The notes: generated from the letters alone by a model not told the origin. 64,000 nt of DNA from an uncultured Lachnospiraceae bacterium (GCA_900548905.1 URMK01000035.1:1-64000); one strand, 5' to 3'. Shown: positions 1 to 8,322, counted from the first letter of the stretch. Numbers and translations: made by a program.

Positions 1-71
1 AGGGCAGCAGGCTCCGCAGGGATGCAGGGGCTGGTGATGCCAAATTTTTTTATCTGCATCCGAAAATGGTC

Positions 72-100
72 TTGACACATTCCTTATTATTACTTATAAT
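72..100 (+). promoter_or_regulatory. Consensus sigma-A promoter for the 134-1045 gene pair
   Basis: A perfect -35 box TTGACA (72-77) is followed after exactly 17 bp by a perfect -10 box TATAAT (95-100). Transcription would start near 107, giving a leader of about 27 nt before the ATG at 134. AGGAG lies at 120-124. No operator-like repeat is seen in the immediate vicinity. Confidence 0.85.
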
Positions 101-133
101 TACTCAAAACATTATTTTCAGGAGCAATAGGTA

Positions 134-577
134 ATGATTAAGTATTATACAGTCGAACAAATAGCTGAATTGCTTACTATCCATCCTAAAACAATTCAAA
201 GATATATCCGGGAAGGTAAACTACGGGCTGCTAAAGTAGGAAAAAGCTGGCGTGTGACGGAACGTGATTTACGTGCATTCACGGAAAATACAGAATTAAC
301 AGAATCTAAGAATGTAGAAAAAGAACAAAATAAAGTAAATATTTCCTGTGTTGCCGATATTATGATTGATGAAGCGGACGAGGCAATACGGATCATCAAT
401 CTGCTTACAGCCGCTTTGAACGGCAAGCCGGAAAGCTATGAAAACGCAACCATGTATACCCAATATCTGGAACAGGAAAACAAGGTCCGTGTTACCCTGT
501 GGGGACATCTTCTGTTTATGCAGGAAATATTGGAACTCATCTCCGTCGTAACAGGAAACTCTACTGATAATACCTGA
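134..577 (+). CDS. Excisionase-type helix-turn-helix DNA-binding protein
   Basis: A 147-residue protein with a winged helix-turn-helix at its N-terminus (residues about 4-50). The segments TVEQIAELL, HPKTIQRYIREGKL and KVGKSWRV follow the pattern of the excisionase/MerR-like HTH_17 family: helix, recognition helix, wing. Such proteins bind short DNA sites, either as recombination directionality factors or as plain repressors. Residues 60-147 are a helical region I do not recognise. It sits behind a consensus promoter and 60 bp before a DUF4180 gene on the same strand, so the two are probably co-transcribed. No integrase is nearby, so a regulatory role is more likely than true excision (inference). 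Confidence 0.8.
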   Translation: MIKYYTVEQIAELLTIHPKTIQRYIREGKLRAAKVGKSWRVTERDLRAFTENTELTESKNVEKEQNKVNISCVADIMIDEADEAIRIINLLTAALNGKPESYENATMYTQYLEQENKVRVTLWGHLLFMQEILELISVVTGNSTDNT

Positions 578-637
578 GGGGAAGAACGGCCGGCAAAACC
601 TCCCGGCAGCGCCCGACGGATACAGGAGGAAAATTCA

Positions 638-1045
638 ATGAATATAACGTTAAAAGGGAATCAGAAAACGATTGCAGTGGTTCAAAATGACAGTCTGCTA
701 ATCACGGATCTGCAATCCGCTCTTGATTTGGCAATGACAATAAGCTATGAAACCGGATCTCATAAACTGATCCTTCCGAAAGAATGTGTGGCAGAAAATT
801 TTTTTATCTTATCAACACGCCTTGCGGGGGAAATACTCCAAAAGTATGTGAACTATGGAATAAACCTCGCTATTGTTGGCGATTTTTCCAACTATACCAG
901 CGAACCGCTTCGTGATTTCATCTATGAAAGTAATCATGGCAGGAATTTCTATTTTGTTTCTACGCAGGAGGAGGCCATCGAAAGGTTGGAAGGCGGCACA
1001 GGAAAATCAAACACCCCGCCGCAAGCAACGGGGCAACAAACTTGA
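638..1045 (+). CDS. DUF4180 domain protein
   Basis: A 135-residue protein matching the DUF4180 family from memory of its features: a start like MNITLKGNQKTIAVV, a central segment ending KLILPKE, and the DFSNYTSEPLRDFIYESN segment near residues 85-102. The family usually spans about 110-120 residues; here a polar tail (residues about 118-135, rich in Gly, Pro, Gln, Thr) follows. The molecular function is unknown; family members are often found next to small HTH regulators, as here. The ribosome site ACAGGAGG lies just before the ATG. A 6-bp hairpin (1061-1076) follows the stop but has no T tract, so it is not a convincing terminator. Confidence 0.7.
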   Translation: MNITLKGNQKTIAVVQNDSLLITDLQSALDLAMTISYETGSHKLILPKECVAENFFILSTRLAGEILQKYVNYGINLAIVGDFSNYTSEPLRDFIYESNHGRNFYFVSTQEEAIERLEGGTGKSNTPPQATGQQT

Positions 1046-1163
1046 AACGCCGTGAACGCAGCGAACTAAAGTTCGCGGGTATTTGACCTGCACTCCGTTT
1101 CGGCCGGCGCGAAACAAAGATAAAGAAGCCGCTGTACGCTTCCTCCTACTCTTCCGCCCGTCC

Positions 1164-1478
1164 TCAGGATTCCTTGGAAATCAAAAATATCCTTTTCTCA
1201 AAACCGCCCCGTTCCGCATGCTTTTTCAGGTACTTCTCCCGCAGTTCCTGCTCCGAATAACCTCTGGCCCTGCAGATAGCAAGGATGACCTCCAGAACAT
1301 CGGCAAGCTCCTCCAGTGACTTATCTTCCTGATATTCCCGGATTTCTTCCTCTAATTTTCTGTCCAGCGCCTCCAGGTACTCCTCTTCTTCCAAGATACG
1401 CAAAACCGGTGTTTCCCCCTGCTTTTTTATCATCTCCGGTATTCTGTCACGGACTAATTTATGATACTCTGTCTTCAT
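1164..1478 (-). CDS. MazG-like / phosphoribosyl-ATP pyrophosphohydrolase-fold protein
   Basis: A 104-residue all-helical nucleotide pyrophosphohydrolase-like protein. The N-terminus MKTEYHKLVRDRIPEMI and the acidic EEEIREYQEDKSLEELADVL segment match the MazG/HisE-like superfamily, whose acidic residues bind Mg2+ and hydrolyse NTPs to NMP plus PPi. It is probably a stand-alone house-cleaning enzyme rather than the histidine-biosynthesis HisE, because no his genes are nearby. I chose the ATG at 1478 because AGGAGG lies just upstream on the minus strand; the open frame extends further back but without a ribosome site and into the preceding gene. It is downstream of, and probably co-transcribed with, the FAD oxidoreductase (77-bp gap). 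Confidence 0.75.
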   Translation of the reverse strand: MKTEYHKLVRDRIPEMIKKQGETPVLRILEEEEYLEALDRKLEEEIREYQEDKSLEELADVLEVILAICRARGYSEQELREKYLKKHAERGGFEKRIFLISKES

Positions 1479-1555
1479 GGAACATACCTCCTGTTTCCTT
1501 TGTCCTCCCAACTCCTGAAGGGAGATTTCTATTCTCCGGAATCCCTCTATCCCCA

Positions 1556-2581
1556 TCATTCCATTTCCCGGAAGGTTCCGGCAATCCCTCCCACAAAGCT
1601 CCATTGCCGCTGCATATAGGCTTGTAAGGAAGCCGTTCCCTTTTGATAGGCGTCAAGCACCTTTTGCGGATGTTCAAAATGGGATGCCGCCGCTTCCGCC
1701 GCCCAATACCCGCTTTCCATCCCCGCGGAAATCCCTTCCCCCATGGGGTTGAGAAAGCCTGCGATTTCACCGGCGAACAAAATGCGGCCTGTTCCGTAAT
1801 CCACCCCGCAGCCGGGCCGGATATGGGGCATAAGCCATTTCTCCGCTTTCGTCTCTTCCTCTATGTACAGGTTGTGTTCTTTTTTCATATAGGAAAGAAA
1901 ATTCTCATAATAGGTTTTAATTTTATCGGCTTCCTTGACCGACACCCCCAGAACGAGAAGATTATCCTTCACATTAAACCAGGCATCATACTGGGATAGT
2001 TCAGGCTGAAGATACGCGTAGAAATAATGGTAATCCAGGTCAATGCTTCCCCGGTTAAAGGTCTGGAAGGTGGTAATATATCCGTTGTTTTTCCCCAACA
2101 GACTTCTTTTCACCGCTCCGGTAACACCTTCGCAGTCCAGGACATATTTTGCTTTTTCTGTGTATGTCTTTTCACCATGCAGGATAACGGATACAGAATC
2201 CTCCTGTTCTTCACAGGAAACAGCCATTGTTCCGTCCCGAAGCTGTACCCCTTTTTCCACCGCTTTTTCAGCAAGCCAATTATCAAAGCTGCTGCGCCAT
2301 ACATTCAGCCCCTCCTGTTCAAACCGGTATTCTTTTCCATGATCATTTGTAAAAATCATCCCCCTGTTTTCTTCTGGGGCACACATCGTATGAACCGGGG
2401 TTTCCTCCCCGATATAAAGCTTCACGAAATCCATGGATTTCTTTATCAGGACACCGGAACAGGACTTGTACCGGGGCAGCCTGCATCTTTCCACAAGAAG
2501 AACCTTCCGCCCTTTCTCCGCTAATCTTCCGGCAGCGGTACAGCCGGCCGGCCCCGCGCCTATAATGATGCAATCGAACAT
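1556..2581 (-). CDS. FAD-dependent oxidoreductase, geranylgeranyl-reductase-like
   Basis: A 341-residue flavoprotein. The N-terminal Rossmann motif IIGAGPAGCTAAGRLAEKG binds the ADP part of FAD, followed by VLLVERCRLPRYKSCSGVL, the Cys-Ser-Gly signature common in geranylgeranyl reductase/dehydrogenase-like proteins. A second FAD-binding segment, GRILFAGEIAGFLNPMGEGISAGM (in parts), lies near residues 265-290. Members reduce isoprenoid or quinone-like substrates or act as halogenase-like oxidoreductases; the substrate here is unknown. AAGGAG precedes the ATG, and a promoter (2635-2663) is in the gap behind it. It ends 77 bp before the MazG-like gene. Confidence 0.75.
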   Translation of the reverse strand: MFDCIIIGAGPAGCTAAGRLAEKGRKVLLVERCRLPRYKSCSGVLIKKSMDFVKLYIGEETPVHTMCAPEENRGMIFTNDHGKEYRFEQEGLNVWRSSFDNWLAEKAVEKGVQLRDGTMAVSCEEQEDSVSVILHGEKTYTEKAKYVLDCEGVTGAVKRSLLGKNNGYITTFQTFNRGSIDLDYHYFYAYLQPELSQYDAWFNVKDNLLVLGVSVKEADKIKTYYENFLSYMKKEHNLYIEEETKAEKWLMPHIRPGCGVDYGTGRILFAGEIAGFLNPMGEGISAGMESGYWAAEAAASHFEHPQKVLDAYQKGTASLQAYMQRQWSFVGGIAGTFREME

Positions 2582-2634
2582 TTGGTTGCTCCTTTTTCTT
2601 ACGCTTTCTGATCTGCAGGATATCTGATTAACTT

Positions 2635-2663
2635 ATTATATTTCATCCGTGGAATATCAGCAA
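2635..2663 (-). promoter_or_regulatory. Promoter for FAD oxidoreductase / MazG-like genes
   Basis: On the minus strand, TTGCTG (2658-2663) is followed after 17 bp by a perfect TATAAT (2635-2640). It lies in the 98-bp gap between the BlaR1-like gene and the FAD oxidoreductase, so the two are separately transcribed. Confidence 0.7.
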
Positions 2664-2679
2664 GGGATAGCGAAAGAAA

Positions 2680-4725
2680 TTATGAAAACCATGCCAGGAA
2701 GGTATAGGGAATGTGAGCTTCCATGTTACTGCGCAGCATGCTTTCCGACAGCTGTTTATAGGTAAGGTTTCCCAGGTCGGAAGCCACAACGTTTTCCGCA
2801 CCGGTTTCTTCATCCCGGAGCCAGTTAAGGTATCCGGCATGGGAAACTGTTATATCTTCCGTATCCGTTTCCTTCCATTTGTCACGGCTTTGGTCTGTCA
2901 GGATCAGATAACCCTTTCCCCAGCATTTGACGGAAATAAGGATCATGTCGCCTTCTGTGGTAAGCTGGCCGATGAGGATTGTTTGCGCGACCACCTTTGT
3001 ACTTACCGCATCTTCTGCTAAATCGGCGGATTCCAGAGGCTCCGGCTGATATGGTACAGAAGGCAGGGTTCCTTTGCCGAAGCCGGTATTTACATAAAAA
3101 TTCCACAATGCCTGCCGGAGTGTATCTTTTTCGCCCGTTGCCGGGGACACATAAATACCATATTCTGACGCGTTGTCTGCATGCAAATCCTCCGGCAGGG
3201 CCTCCAGGCGTTCCCGTTCCTCCTGAACCAGGTTACGGCCTGTAGCCTCCCATATATCCAACTCCAGCAGCTGGTCCTTTACCATTTTCTGCTCTGTCTC
3301 CAGACCGGCCAGCCGATTGTACAGTTCCTGCTGCCCTTCCGCTTTTTTATTATAACGCAGGATCCATTCCTCTTTTTCATCCTCCGGCGCTTTTTCCATT
3401 TGTTCAAGAAGGGCATCCATCTGCAGGTTCCATGCTTCCAATTCCCCTGTTATCCCCGCTATTTCCTTCTGCAGACGTTCTTTCTCCTCCGTCAGGCTCT
3501 GTCGTTTCTTCTCTGTTTGGTTATCCTCTTTTTCTTCTCCGCGGCTTTCTTCCCCGGACGCCGTTTCCTGTGCGGTCTGTGTTTCCGCAGGAACCGGGAG
3601 CGGCCCGGAACCGTCCGTATTTTTCGTACGGATTCCGGAAAGCAGAAGGGCCGCTCCCACTACTGCCAAAATTACAAGAGCTATTCCCCATCGTCCCGGA
3701 GTCATATGCGGTCTGCGAAGCACATTTTTAACGCGCCGCTTCGTATCGCTTTCACCAAAGGATACCGGAAGCAGCAGTCCTCTCCTTTTCACGGAGACGG
3801 ACAGGAGTACTCTGGAATAAGCGACCCGGATATCCTTTTTGGCATCCGCAAGCGCCTGTTCGTCACAGGCCATCTCCATATCCCGGGTCATAAGCCGAAA
3901 ACTGAGCCATGCCAGGGGATTAAACCAATGGATAGCGGCTGCGGTAAAACAGGCCAGCTTAACTAAGGGATCCTTTCTTTTCAAATGTGCCCTTTCATGG
4001 GCCAGGATCATTTCCTCCTCTTCCTCCGACAGACCGGGAGGAAGGTAAATTACAGGTTTGAAAATACCAAATATAAAGGGACCTGCAATCCCGGCACTTA
4101 TCCGTACATCCCCGCCGGTTCCGGGTTTACCGGCCGCAGTCCGCAAACCGGTTTTCAGGCGGGCGCCCCGGATCAACATACTTCCAAAAAGGAGAACCAT
4201 TCCCAGAAGCCAGACGGCGGGCAGGAACGGTACTGTTTCTTTCAGGGAAAAGGACGCCAGGAACTTTGCTGTTACGCTCCCGTATCCGGGCATCCGCCCT
4301 TTGACGCCGGCCTCCTGCCCCGTGTTCCCTGTCTTGCCTTCCGTACCTGCCAAGAGGGCACCTGACATACTCCCTTTGGAATCCGCCGCGTTCTTTGTGT
4401 CCTCTTTTTCCGCTTCTGCCAAAAGGGGGTCTCTCCCTGCCTCATCCGGCAGGATATCCTCAGTCAGGGAAAGGGATGGTCCTGTTATAGGAAACTGCCA
4501 GGAACTTTCAAACGAAAAGGGAAACAAAAGCCGCAGAAACAGAAGAAGCCACAGCCAGCAGCAGATTTTCTTCGGCATTTTTTTCAGCACGCTCCTTCGC
4601 AGTATCCAAATAACCAGGGCAGCCAGCCCCGTCCGTAAACTGCAGTCAACCACCTGGCAGAATAATGGGTATAATGTATCCACAGCCTTTTTTAAGCCGC
4701 TCCACATATGCAGCATCAGTTCCAT
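2680..4725 (-). CDS. BlaR1/MecR1-family M56 membrane metallopeptidase with an unusual C-terminal sensor
   Basis: A 681-residue membrane protein. Hydrophobic segments occur at about residues 30-45, 55-72, 165-185 and 345-365. The zinc-peptidase motif HERAH is at 243-247, followed by CDEQAL near 287, as in M56 peptidases that cleave BlaI/MecI repressors when signalled. Classical BlaR1 carries a penicillin-binding sensor at the C-terminus; here the region after the last membrane segment is instead a charged Glu/Lys-rich coiled coil (about 390-490) followed by an unrecognised domain of about 180 residues with no SxxK/KTG pattern that I can see. No blaI-type gene is adjacent. Its own promoter (4797-4825) carries inverted repeats suggesting a dedicated repressor. 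Confidence 0.8.
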   Translation of the reverse strand: MELMLHMWSGLKKAVDTLYPLFCQVVDCSLRTGLAALVIWILRRSVLKKMPKKICCWLWLLLFLRLLFPFSFESSWQFPITGPSLSLTEDILPDEAGRDPLLAEAEKEDTKNAADSKGSMSGALLAGTEGKTGNTGQEAGVKGRMPGYGSVTAKFLASFSLKETVPFLPAVWLLGMVLLFGSMLIRGARLKTGLRTAAGKPGTGGDVRISAGIAGPFIFGIFKPVIYLPPGLSEEEEEMILAHERAHLKRKDPLVKLACFTAAAIHWFNPLAWLSFRLMTRDMEMACDEQALADAKKDIRVAYSRVLLSVSVKRRGLLLPVSFGESDTKRRVKNVLRRPHMTPGRWGIALVILAVVGAALLLSGIRTKNTDGSGPLPVPAETQTAQETASGEESRGEEKEDNQTEKKRQSLTEEKERLQKEIAGITGELEAWNLQMDALLEQMEKAPEDEKEEWILRYNKKAEGQQELYNRLAGLETEQKMVKDQLLELDIWEATGRNLVQEERERLEALPEDLHADNASEYGIYVSPATGEKDTLRQALWNFYVNTGFGKGTLPSVPYQPEPLESADLAEDAVSTKVVAQTILIGQLTTEGDMILISVKCWGKGYLILTDQSRDKWKETDTEDITVSHAGYLNWLRDEETGAENVVASDLGNLTYKQLSESMLRSNMEAHIPYTFLAWFS

Positions 4726-4770
4726 GCGGGCACCCCCTTAGCATTTCCCGGTATTCCTTCAACGGCAAAA

Positions 4771-4790
4771 AGGTTTATTCCAATAAACCT
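4771..4790. promoter_or_regulatory. Operator-like perfect palindrome O2 in the blaR1-like leader
   Basis: AGGTTTATTCCAATAAACCT is a perfect inverted repeat with 9-bp arms and a 2-bp centre. It lies just downstream of the -10 box of the BlaR1-like gene on the minus strand, about where transcription would begin. It shares its half-site (GGTTTATT) with the second repeat at 4798-4813. Confidence 0.65.
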
Positions 4791-4796
4791 ATTATG

Positions 4797-4825
4797 AGTT
4801 TATCAGAATAAACCTCTCCTGTCAA
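4797..4825 (-). promoter_or_regulatory. BlaR1-like gene promoter overlapped by operator O1
   Basis: On the minus strand a perfect -35 TTGACA (4820-4825) is separated by 17 bp from TAAACT (4797-4802). The spacer and -10 contain a second inverted repeat, GTTTAT-CAGA-ATAAAC on the plus strand (4798-4813). Together with the palindrome at 4771-4790 this is the geometry of a repressor that blocks polymerase. BlaI/CopY-family operators known to me carry TACA/TGTA cores, so these half-sites differ from that consensus. Confidence 0.7.
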
Positions 4826-4884
4826 TCCTGGTACTGACTATCTGCGCGGGCATCATTAAAATGGAAGTCCGCCTGCCTCTGTTT

Positions 4885-5604
4885 TTAAATATAGTATATT
4901 TCCAGAGTTCCGAAGGAAACATCCCCGTCTATCGTAAGCATTTCGGCTTCGTCGCCTCTGCAGAAGCCGTGCTCCTCCACATGGCCGAAGGAGGAGGATA
5001 CATTGCAGATCACGCGCCATCCCACGGGTACATAAAGCTCCATGTTGCCGAAGGAAACATCCACTTTTACATGAGCCGCATGATCCTGAAGCATCGCATT
5101 GTTAAAATAAACCGTCAGACCGCCGAAGGAACTGCTCAAATCGGCACTTTTCAGCCGGGAACACTGGATGTATTTCACGGAAGAATGAAAACTTACCTCA
5201 CAGTTCACCTGTTCCGATCCGTCGTTTCCCACTTCCTCATGGTACTCCACTTCACCAACTTCCCCGTTATTTCCCCTGGCACAGATATAATGCCCGTGGC
5301 GGTGCCTGGAGGGGAACAGTATATTCAGCCCGATTGTCCCAAGAAGGGCCGCTCCCAGCACCGGCCAGGGAACCAGCTTCTCAATCCCCAGCAATGAGCT
5401 GTTTACAATTGCCAGAAATGCCGCAGAAAACAGGATTGTGCCCCAGCTTCTGTGGATTATGCCATTTACCAGCACTCCTAACAGACCGATGGAAAACAGG
5501 ACCGACCAAAAACCCACGCCTCTGAAAACCCCCAGCCTGCCCGCAAGGACGGCAAAAGCTCCCAGCAAAAACAATAATCCCCAAAACACATTTTTTCTTT
5601 TCAT
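4885..5604 (-). CDS. LiaF-like membrane protein (cell-wall-active antibiotic response type)
   Basis: A 239-residue protein with about four hydrophobic segments in residues 5-100 (for example NVFWGLLFLLGAFAVL and WSVLFSIGLLGVLVN) followed by a soluble C-terminal domain (about 130-239). The C-terminal part repeats a short beta motif, SSFGGLTVYFNN, VSFGNMELYVP and VSFGTLEIYYI, typical of the LiaF/DUF2154-type beta-solenoid. LiaF modulates the LiaRS envelope-stress kinase in Bacillus; here no LiaRS is adjacent, and its partner is the LytTR regulator whose stop codon overlaps this start. A role in envelope-stress sensing is inferred. Confidence 0.75.
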   Translation of the reverse strand: MKRKNVFWGLLFLLGAFAVLAGRLGVFRGVGFWSVLFSIGLLGVLVNGIIHRSWGTILFSAAFLAIVNSSLLGIEKLVPWPVLGAALLGTIGLNILFPSRHRHGHYICARGNNGEVGEVEYHEEVGNDGSEQVNCEVSFHSSVKYIQCSRLKSADLSSSFGGLTVYFNNAMLQDHAAHVKVDVSFGNMELYVPVGWRVICNVSSSFGHVEEHGFCRGDEAEMLTIDGDVSFGTLEIYYI

Positions 5605-6065
5605 TATATTTTTCTCCTTTTCTCTCCCAGCCTCTCGATTAAGGCTTTATAATAATTGCGGGAAACATAAACCTTTTTGGCAGTTCCATAAAATTCCACA
5701 ATACTGGAAGCAGTCAGGTTCCTTGTTATGGAATAAATGGGATCCAGATTAACAATCGTGGATTTGGATATCCGCATGAAGCTTCCCGGGAGACTTTCCT
5801 CCAGCTCATAAAGCTTACGGTCCGTCAGGTAAAGCTTATCGGCCGTATGGGCCTGTACCTGCTTCCCCTCCGTTTCAAAAAACAAGATCCCTGCCAGCGG
5901 GACATAATATTTGGTATCTCCGCACTGCAGAGCGATGCAACAGTCTCCCGGCCCGGTATCCACCGCTATCTGCTGGAGTCTCAGGATATGCTCCTCTACC
6001 TGCCTGCACCGGATAATCACTTCGTCCTCCGTCAGTTCCGGTTCGATTTCGATTCTGACCCTCAT
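5604..6065 (-). CDS. LytTR-domain transcriptional regulator
   Basis: A 153-residue regulator without a receiver domain. The N-terminal 55 residues are acidic (MRVRIEIEPELTEDEVIIRC); residues about 60-150 form a LytTR DNA-binding domain, shown by YYVPLAGILFFETEGKQV, the ELEESLPGSFMRISKSTIVN segment and a final SRNYYKAL. LytTR domains bind pairs of direct repeats one face of the helix apart. Exactly such repeats (6153-6187) lie upstream of its own promoter, suggesting autoregulation. It overlaps the LiaF-like gene by one base, so the two are translationally coupled. AAAGGTG serves as ribosome site. Confidence 0.85.
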   Translation of the reverse strand: MRVRIEIEPELTEDEVIIRCRQVEEHILRLQQIAVDTGPGDCCIALQCGDTKYYVPLAGILFFETEGKQVQAHTADKLYLTDRKLYELEESLPGSFMRISKSTIVNLDPIYSITRNLTASSIVEFYGTAKKVYVSRNYYKALIERLGEKRRKI

Positions 6066-6117
6066 AATTTCACCTTTCGCATTACTCCATTATTTTCTTG
6101 CCCTGCTGATAGTTATC

Positions 6118-6145
6118 ATTATACAGATACGTAAGGATTCGTAAA
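6118..6145 (-). promoter_or_regulatory. Promoter of the LytTR-LiaF-like operon
   Basis: A perfect -10 TATAAT occurs on the minus strand at 6118-6123. A weak -35 (TTTACG, spacer 16) lies upstream at about 6140-6145, as expected for a promoter needing an activator. The LytTR-type direct repeats sit directly upstream. Confidence 0.55.
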
Positions 6146-6152
6146 TAGAAAA

Positions 6153-6187
6153 GAAGCAAGAGGTTAACTTTGGGAAGCAACAGGTTA
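6153..6187. repeat. 21-bp-period direct repeats, putative LytTR operator
   Basis: GAAGCAAGAGGTTA (6153-6166) and GAAGCAACAGGTTA (6174-6187) are direct repeats with one mismatch, starting exactly 21 bp apart (two helical turns). The similarity runs on for about five more bases. They end just upstream of the -35 region of the LytTR-LiaF-like operon, the usual activator position. Confidence 0.7.
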
Positions 6188-6212
6188 GTTTTCTGATATC
6201 ACCTGGAACCTG

Positions 6213-6250
6213 CAAAAAAGGAAAGCCCACTCATACATCATGAGCAGGCT
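6213..6250 (-). terminator. Rho-independent terminator after the nitroreductase
   Basis: On the minus strand an 11-bp stem (6240-6250 with 6224-6234, two G-U pairs) with a 5-nt loop is followed by TTCC and then a run of six T (6214-6219). It ends the MATE-nitroreductase transcript. Confidence 0.85.
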
Positions 6251-6282
6251 CTCCCCATATCCATTACCGGTACTTCTATTGT

Positions 6283-6867
6283 CTATAACCGCCATTCCAC
6301 GGCTTCTGCCATATCCTTCCGCGGCCGGGGCCGTGGCGACTCCTGTGCATACCCCACAGCCATCACCGCAGTCAGATCGCCTCCCGCCCAGTCACATAAT
6401 TCCCTGTAAGCAAAATAAGTATCACATATCCACAGGCTTCCCAGCCCCATCTGTGTGGCTGTAAGAGTCATGTTCTGAACGGCGGCTCCTATGGACTGCG
6501 CATTGCAGATCTCAAATATACGTTCTTCCGGGGAAGCGGCGGCACAAACATCCAGTCCCAGGGTATTGACCACCAGAATAAGAACCGGCGCCTGTCCCAT
6601 AATCCGCAGGGTATTTTCCGCTCCTTTGAGATAACCGGCGCTTCCGGGAAGAAGCGGCTGTACTTTTTCACGTTCCATCCCTGCAAACATAGCGGAAAGG
6701 AAGCTTTCCTTTTCCTTTCCGCCGGTTACGATAAATTTCCAGGGCTGCCTGTTTTTGGAGGACGGTGCCAGCATCCCGGCCCGTACAATCTCCTCAATTG
6801 CTGCAACAGGCACGTCGTCCCTTATGTATTCCCTTATACTCCTCCGGTTTTCAACAGCATACAGCAT
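6283..6867 (-). CDS. Nitroreductase-family FMN oxidoreductase
   Basis: A 194-residue protein of the nitroreductase fold. The N-terminus MLYAVENRRSIREY and the GMLAPSSKNRQPWKFIV segment are the family's FMN-binding signature, and GLGSLWICDT near residues 140-150 is the second cofactor contact. Such enzymes reduce nitro compounds, quinones or flavins with NAD(P)H; the physiological substrate is not predictable. AAGGAG lies 6 nt before the ATG. It is 42 bp downstream of the MATE gene and followed by a strong terminator, so the two form an operon, perhaps a redox/xenobiotic detoxification pair (inference). Confidence 0.85.
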   Translation of the reverse strand: MLYAVENRRSIREYIRDDVPVAAIEEIVRAGMLAPSSKNRQPWKFIVTGGKEKESFLSAMFAGMEREKVQPLLPGSAGYLKGAENTLRIMGQAPVLILVVNTLGLDVCAAASPEERIFEICNAQSIGAAVQNMTLTATQMGLGSLWICDTYFAYRELCDWAGGDLTAVMAVGYAQESPRPRPRKDMAEAVEWRL

Positions 6868-6909
6868 GACAAGCTCCTTCCCCGGTGCTTATCCCTTACA
6901 GGACACCGG

Positions 6910-8322
6910 TCATTCTCCGCAAAGATTATTCCCTTCCTGTCCTCCCATGGCCTTCAGCTTGTGCATAAAATGCAGCAAAAACGGTACCGACGCCGCCATT
7001 GTACAAGCGTCTGCCAGGGGCTGTGCGAGCTGAACCCCCAAAACACCGCAAAAACGGGGCAATATAAGAATCAAAGGAAGGAAAAAGACTCCCTGCCTGC
7101 ACATGGCAAGAAAGGTGGCGCTTCCGGACTGCCCAGTGCTCTGCAGCGCCATATTCGCGGTCGTGGTAATCCCGCAGAAAGGCATGACCAGACATTGCGC
7201 CCGCAAAGCAAAGCTTCCAAGTGCGATAACCACCGCATCATCTTTCCGGAAAGCCATCATGATCTGTGGGGCAAAAATAAAAATAACCAGGCTGAACACT
7301 GCCATCACCACAGTACCGACAATGGAGGTAAAGCGCATGGCTTCATGGACTCTACCGTATTTTTTAGCCCCGTAATTAAAACCGGCCACCGGCTGGAAGC
7401 CCTGTCCGAAGCCCAGCATCGCGGAAAACATAAAGAACATCAGCCTTCCCACAATACTCATGGCGGCCACGGCGGCATCCCCGTAAAGAGCCGCATTCAC
7501 ATTTAAAGCCACCGAGGCGATGCTGGCAAGTCCCTGCCTGCAAAGGGTGGGCATCCCTGTGGTAAAAATATCCACGTAGGTCCTGAGCTTCCTGGAAACC
7601 ATGGTAATGCGAAGACGCACATCACTTTTTCCTTTTAAGAATAAAACGAGCAGAATAACAAAGCTCACCGTCTGGCTCAATGCCGTCGCAATGGCCGCTC
7701 CCGCCGTCCCCAGGCCGAAGCCGAAAATAAAGATAGGATCCAGGATGATATTAAGGATACCTCCGGTACCGATTCCCAGCATCCCCAGCACGGATTTCCC
7801 TTCACAGCGGAAAATATTGTTCATCACGAAGGATGCGCACATGATAGGCGCTGCGAGCAGGATATACTGTCCGTAATCCCTTGCATAGGGAAGGATGGTT
7901 TCCGTGGCTCCCAGCAGCCGCATCAGCGGCGTTACAAAAAGAGAACCCAGCACAGTCAGCAGCAGCCCCAGCACAATAGCGGTAAAGAACCCGGTACTGG
8001 CTGCGCAGGTCGCCTTTTCCTGTTCCTTCGCCCCCAAATGCAGGGATACGATAGTCCCGGCTCCCATTCCCAAGGTAAATCCGATTGCCTGTATGATCGC
8101 CATCAGGGAAAACACAATTCCCACCGCCCCTACCGCGCTTGTCCCTAGCTGGGACACGAAAAAGGTATCCGCCATATTGTAAATAGCAGATACCATCATG
8201 CTTATAATCGTAGGGATCGCCAGCGTGGTTACCAGTTTGGGAACCGGCGTCTGTGTCATTTTTTCATAATGCGCCTGTCTGCGCGCTTCATCTTGTGTCG
8301 TTGCTTCCATATTTACCCTCAT
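6910..8322 (-). CDS. MATE-family multidrug efflux transporter
   Basis: A 470-residue integral membrane protein with about twelve membrane segments in two similar halves. Segments such as PKLVTTLAIPTIISMMV, NMADTFFVSQLG and GFGQGFQPVAGFNYGAKKY are typical of MATE/DinF-like exporters (NorM subgroup), which exchange Na+ or H+ for cationic drugs. Two starts are possible, 8322 (MRVNMEAT) and 8310 (MEAT); both have weak purine-rich ribosome sites. It leads an operon with the nitroreductase. A 10-bp hairpin (8385-8409) lies in its leader. Confidence 0.9.
   Translation of the reverse strand: MRVNMEATTQDEARRQAHYEKMTQTPVPKLVTTLAIPTIISMMVSAIYNMADTFFVSQLGTSAVGAVGIVFSLMAIIQAIGFTLGMGAGTIVSLHLGAKEQEKATCAASTGFFTAIVLGLLLTVLGSLFVTPLMRLLGATETILPYARDYGQYILLAAPIMCASFVMNNIFRCEGKSVLGMLGIGTGGILNIILDPIFIFGFGLGTAGAAIATALSQTVSFVILLVLFLKGKSDVRLRITMVSRKLRTYVDIFTTGMPTLCRQGLASIASVALNVNAALYGDAAVAAMSIVGRLMFFMFSAMLGFGQGFQPVAGFNYGAKKYGRVHEAMRFTSIVGTVVMAVFSLVIFIFAPQIMMAFRKDDAVVIALGSFALRAQCLVMPFCGITTTANMALQSTGQSGSATFLAMCRQGVFFLPLILILPRFCGVLGVQLAQPLADACTMAASVPFLLHFMHKLKAMGGQEGNNLCGE

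Noticed and set aside
1..71. Inverted repeat GGATGCAG/CTGCATCC around a T run (20-61) as a terminator
   Set aside because: The T run lies in the loop, not after the stem, so it does not have terminator form; it may belong to the gene left of the window.
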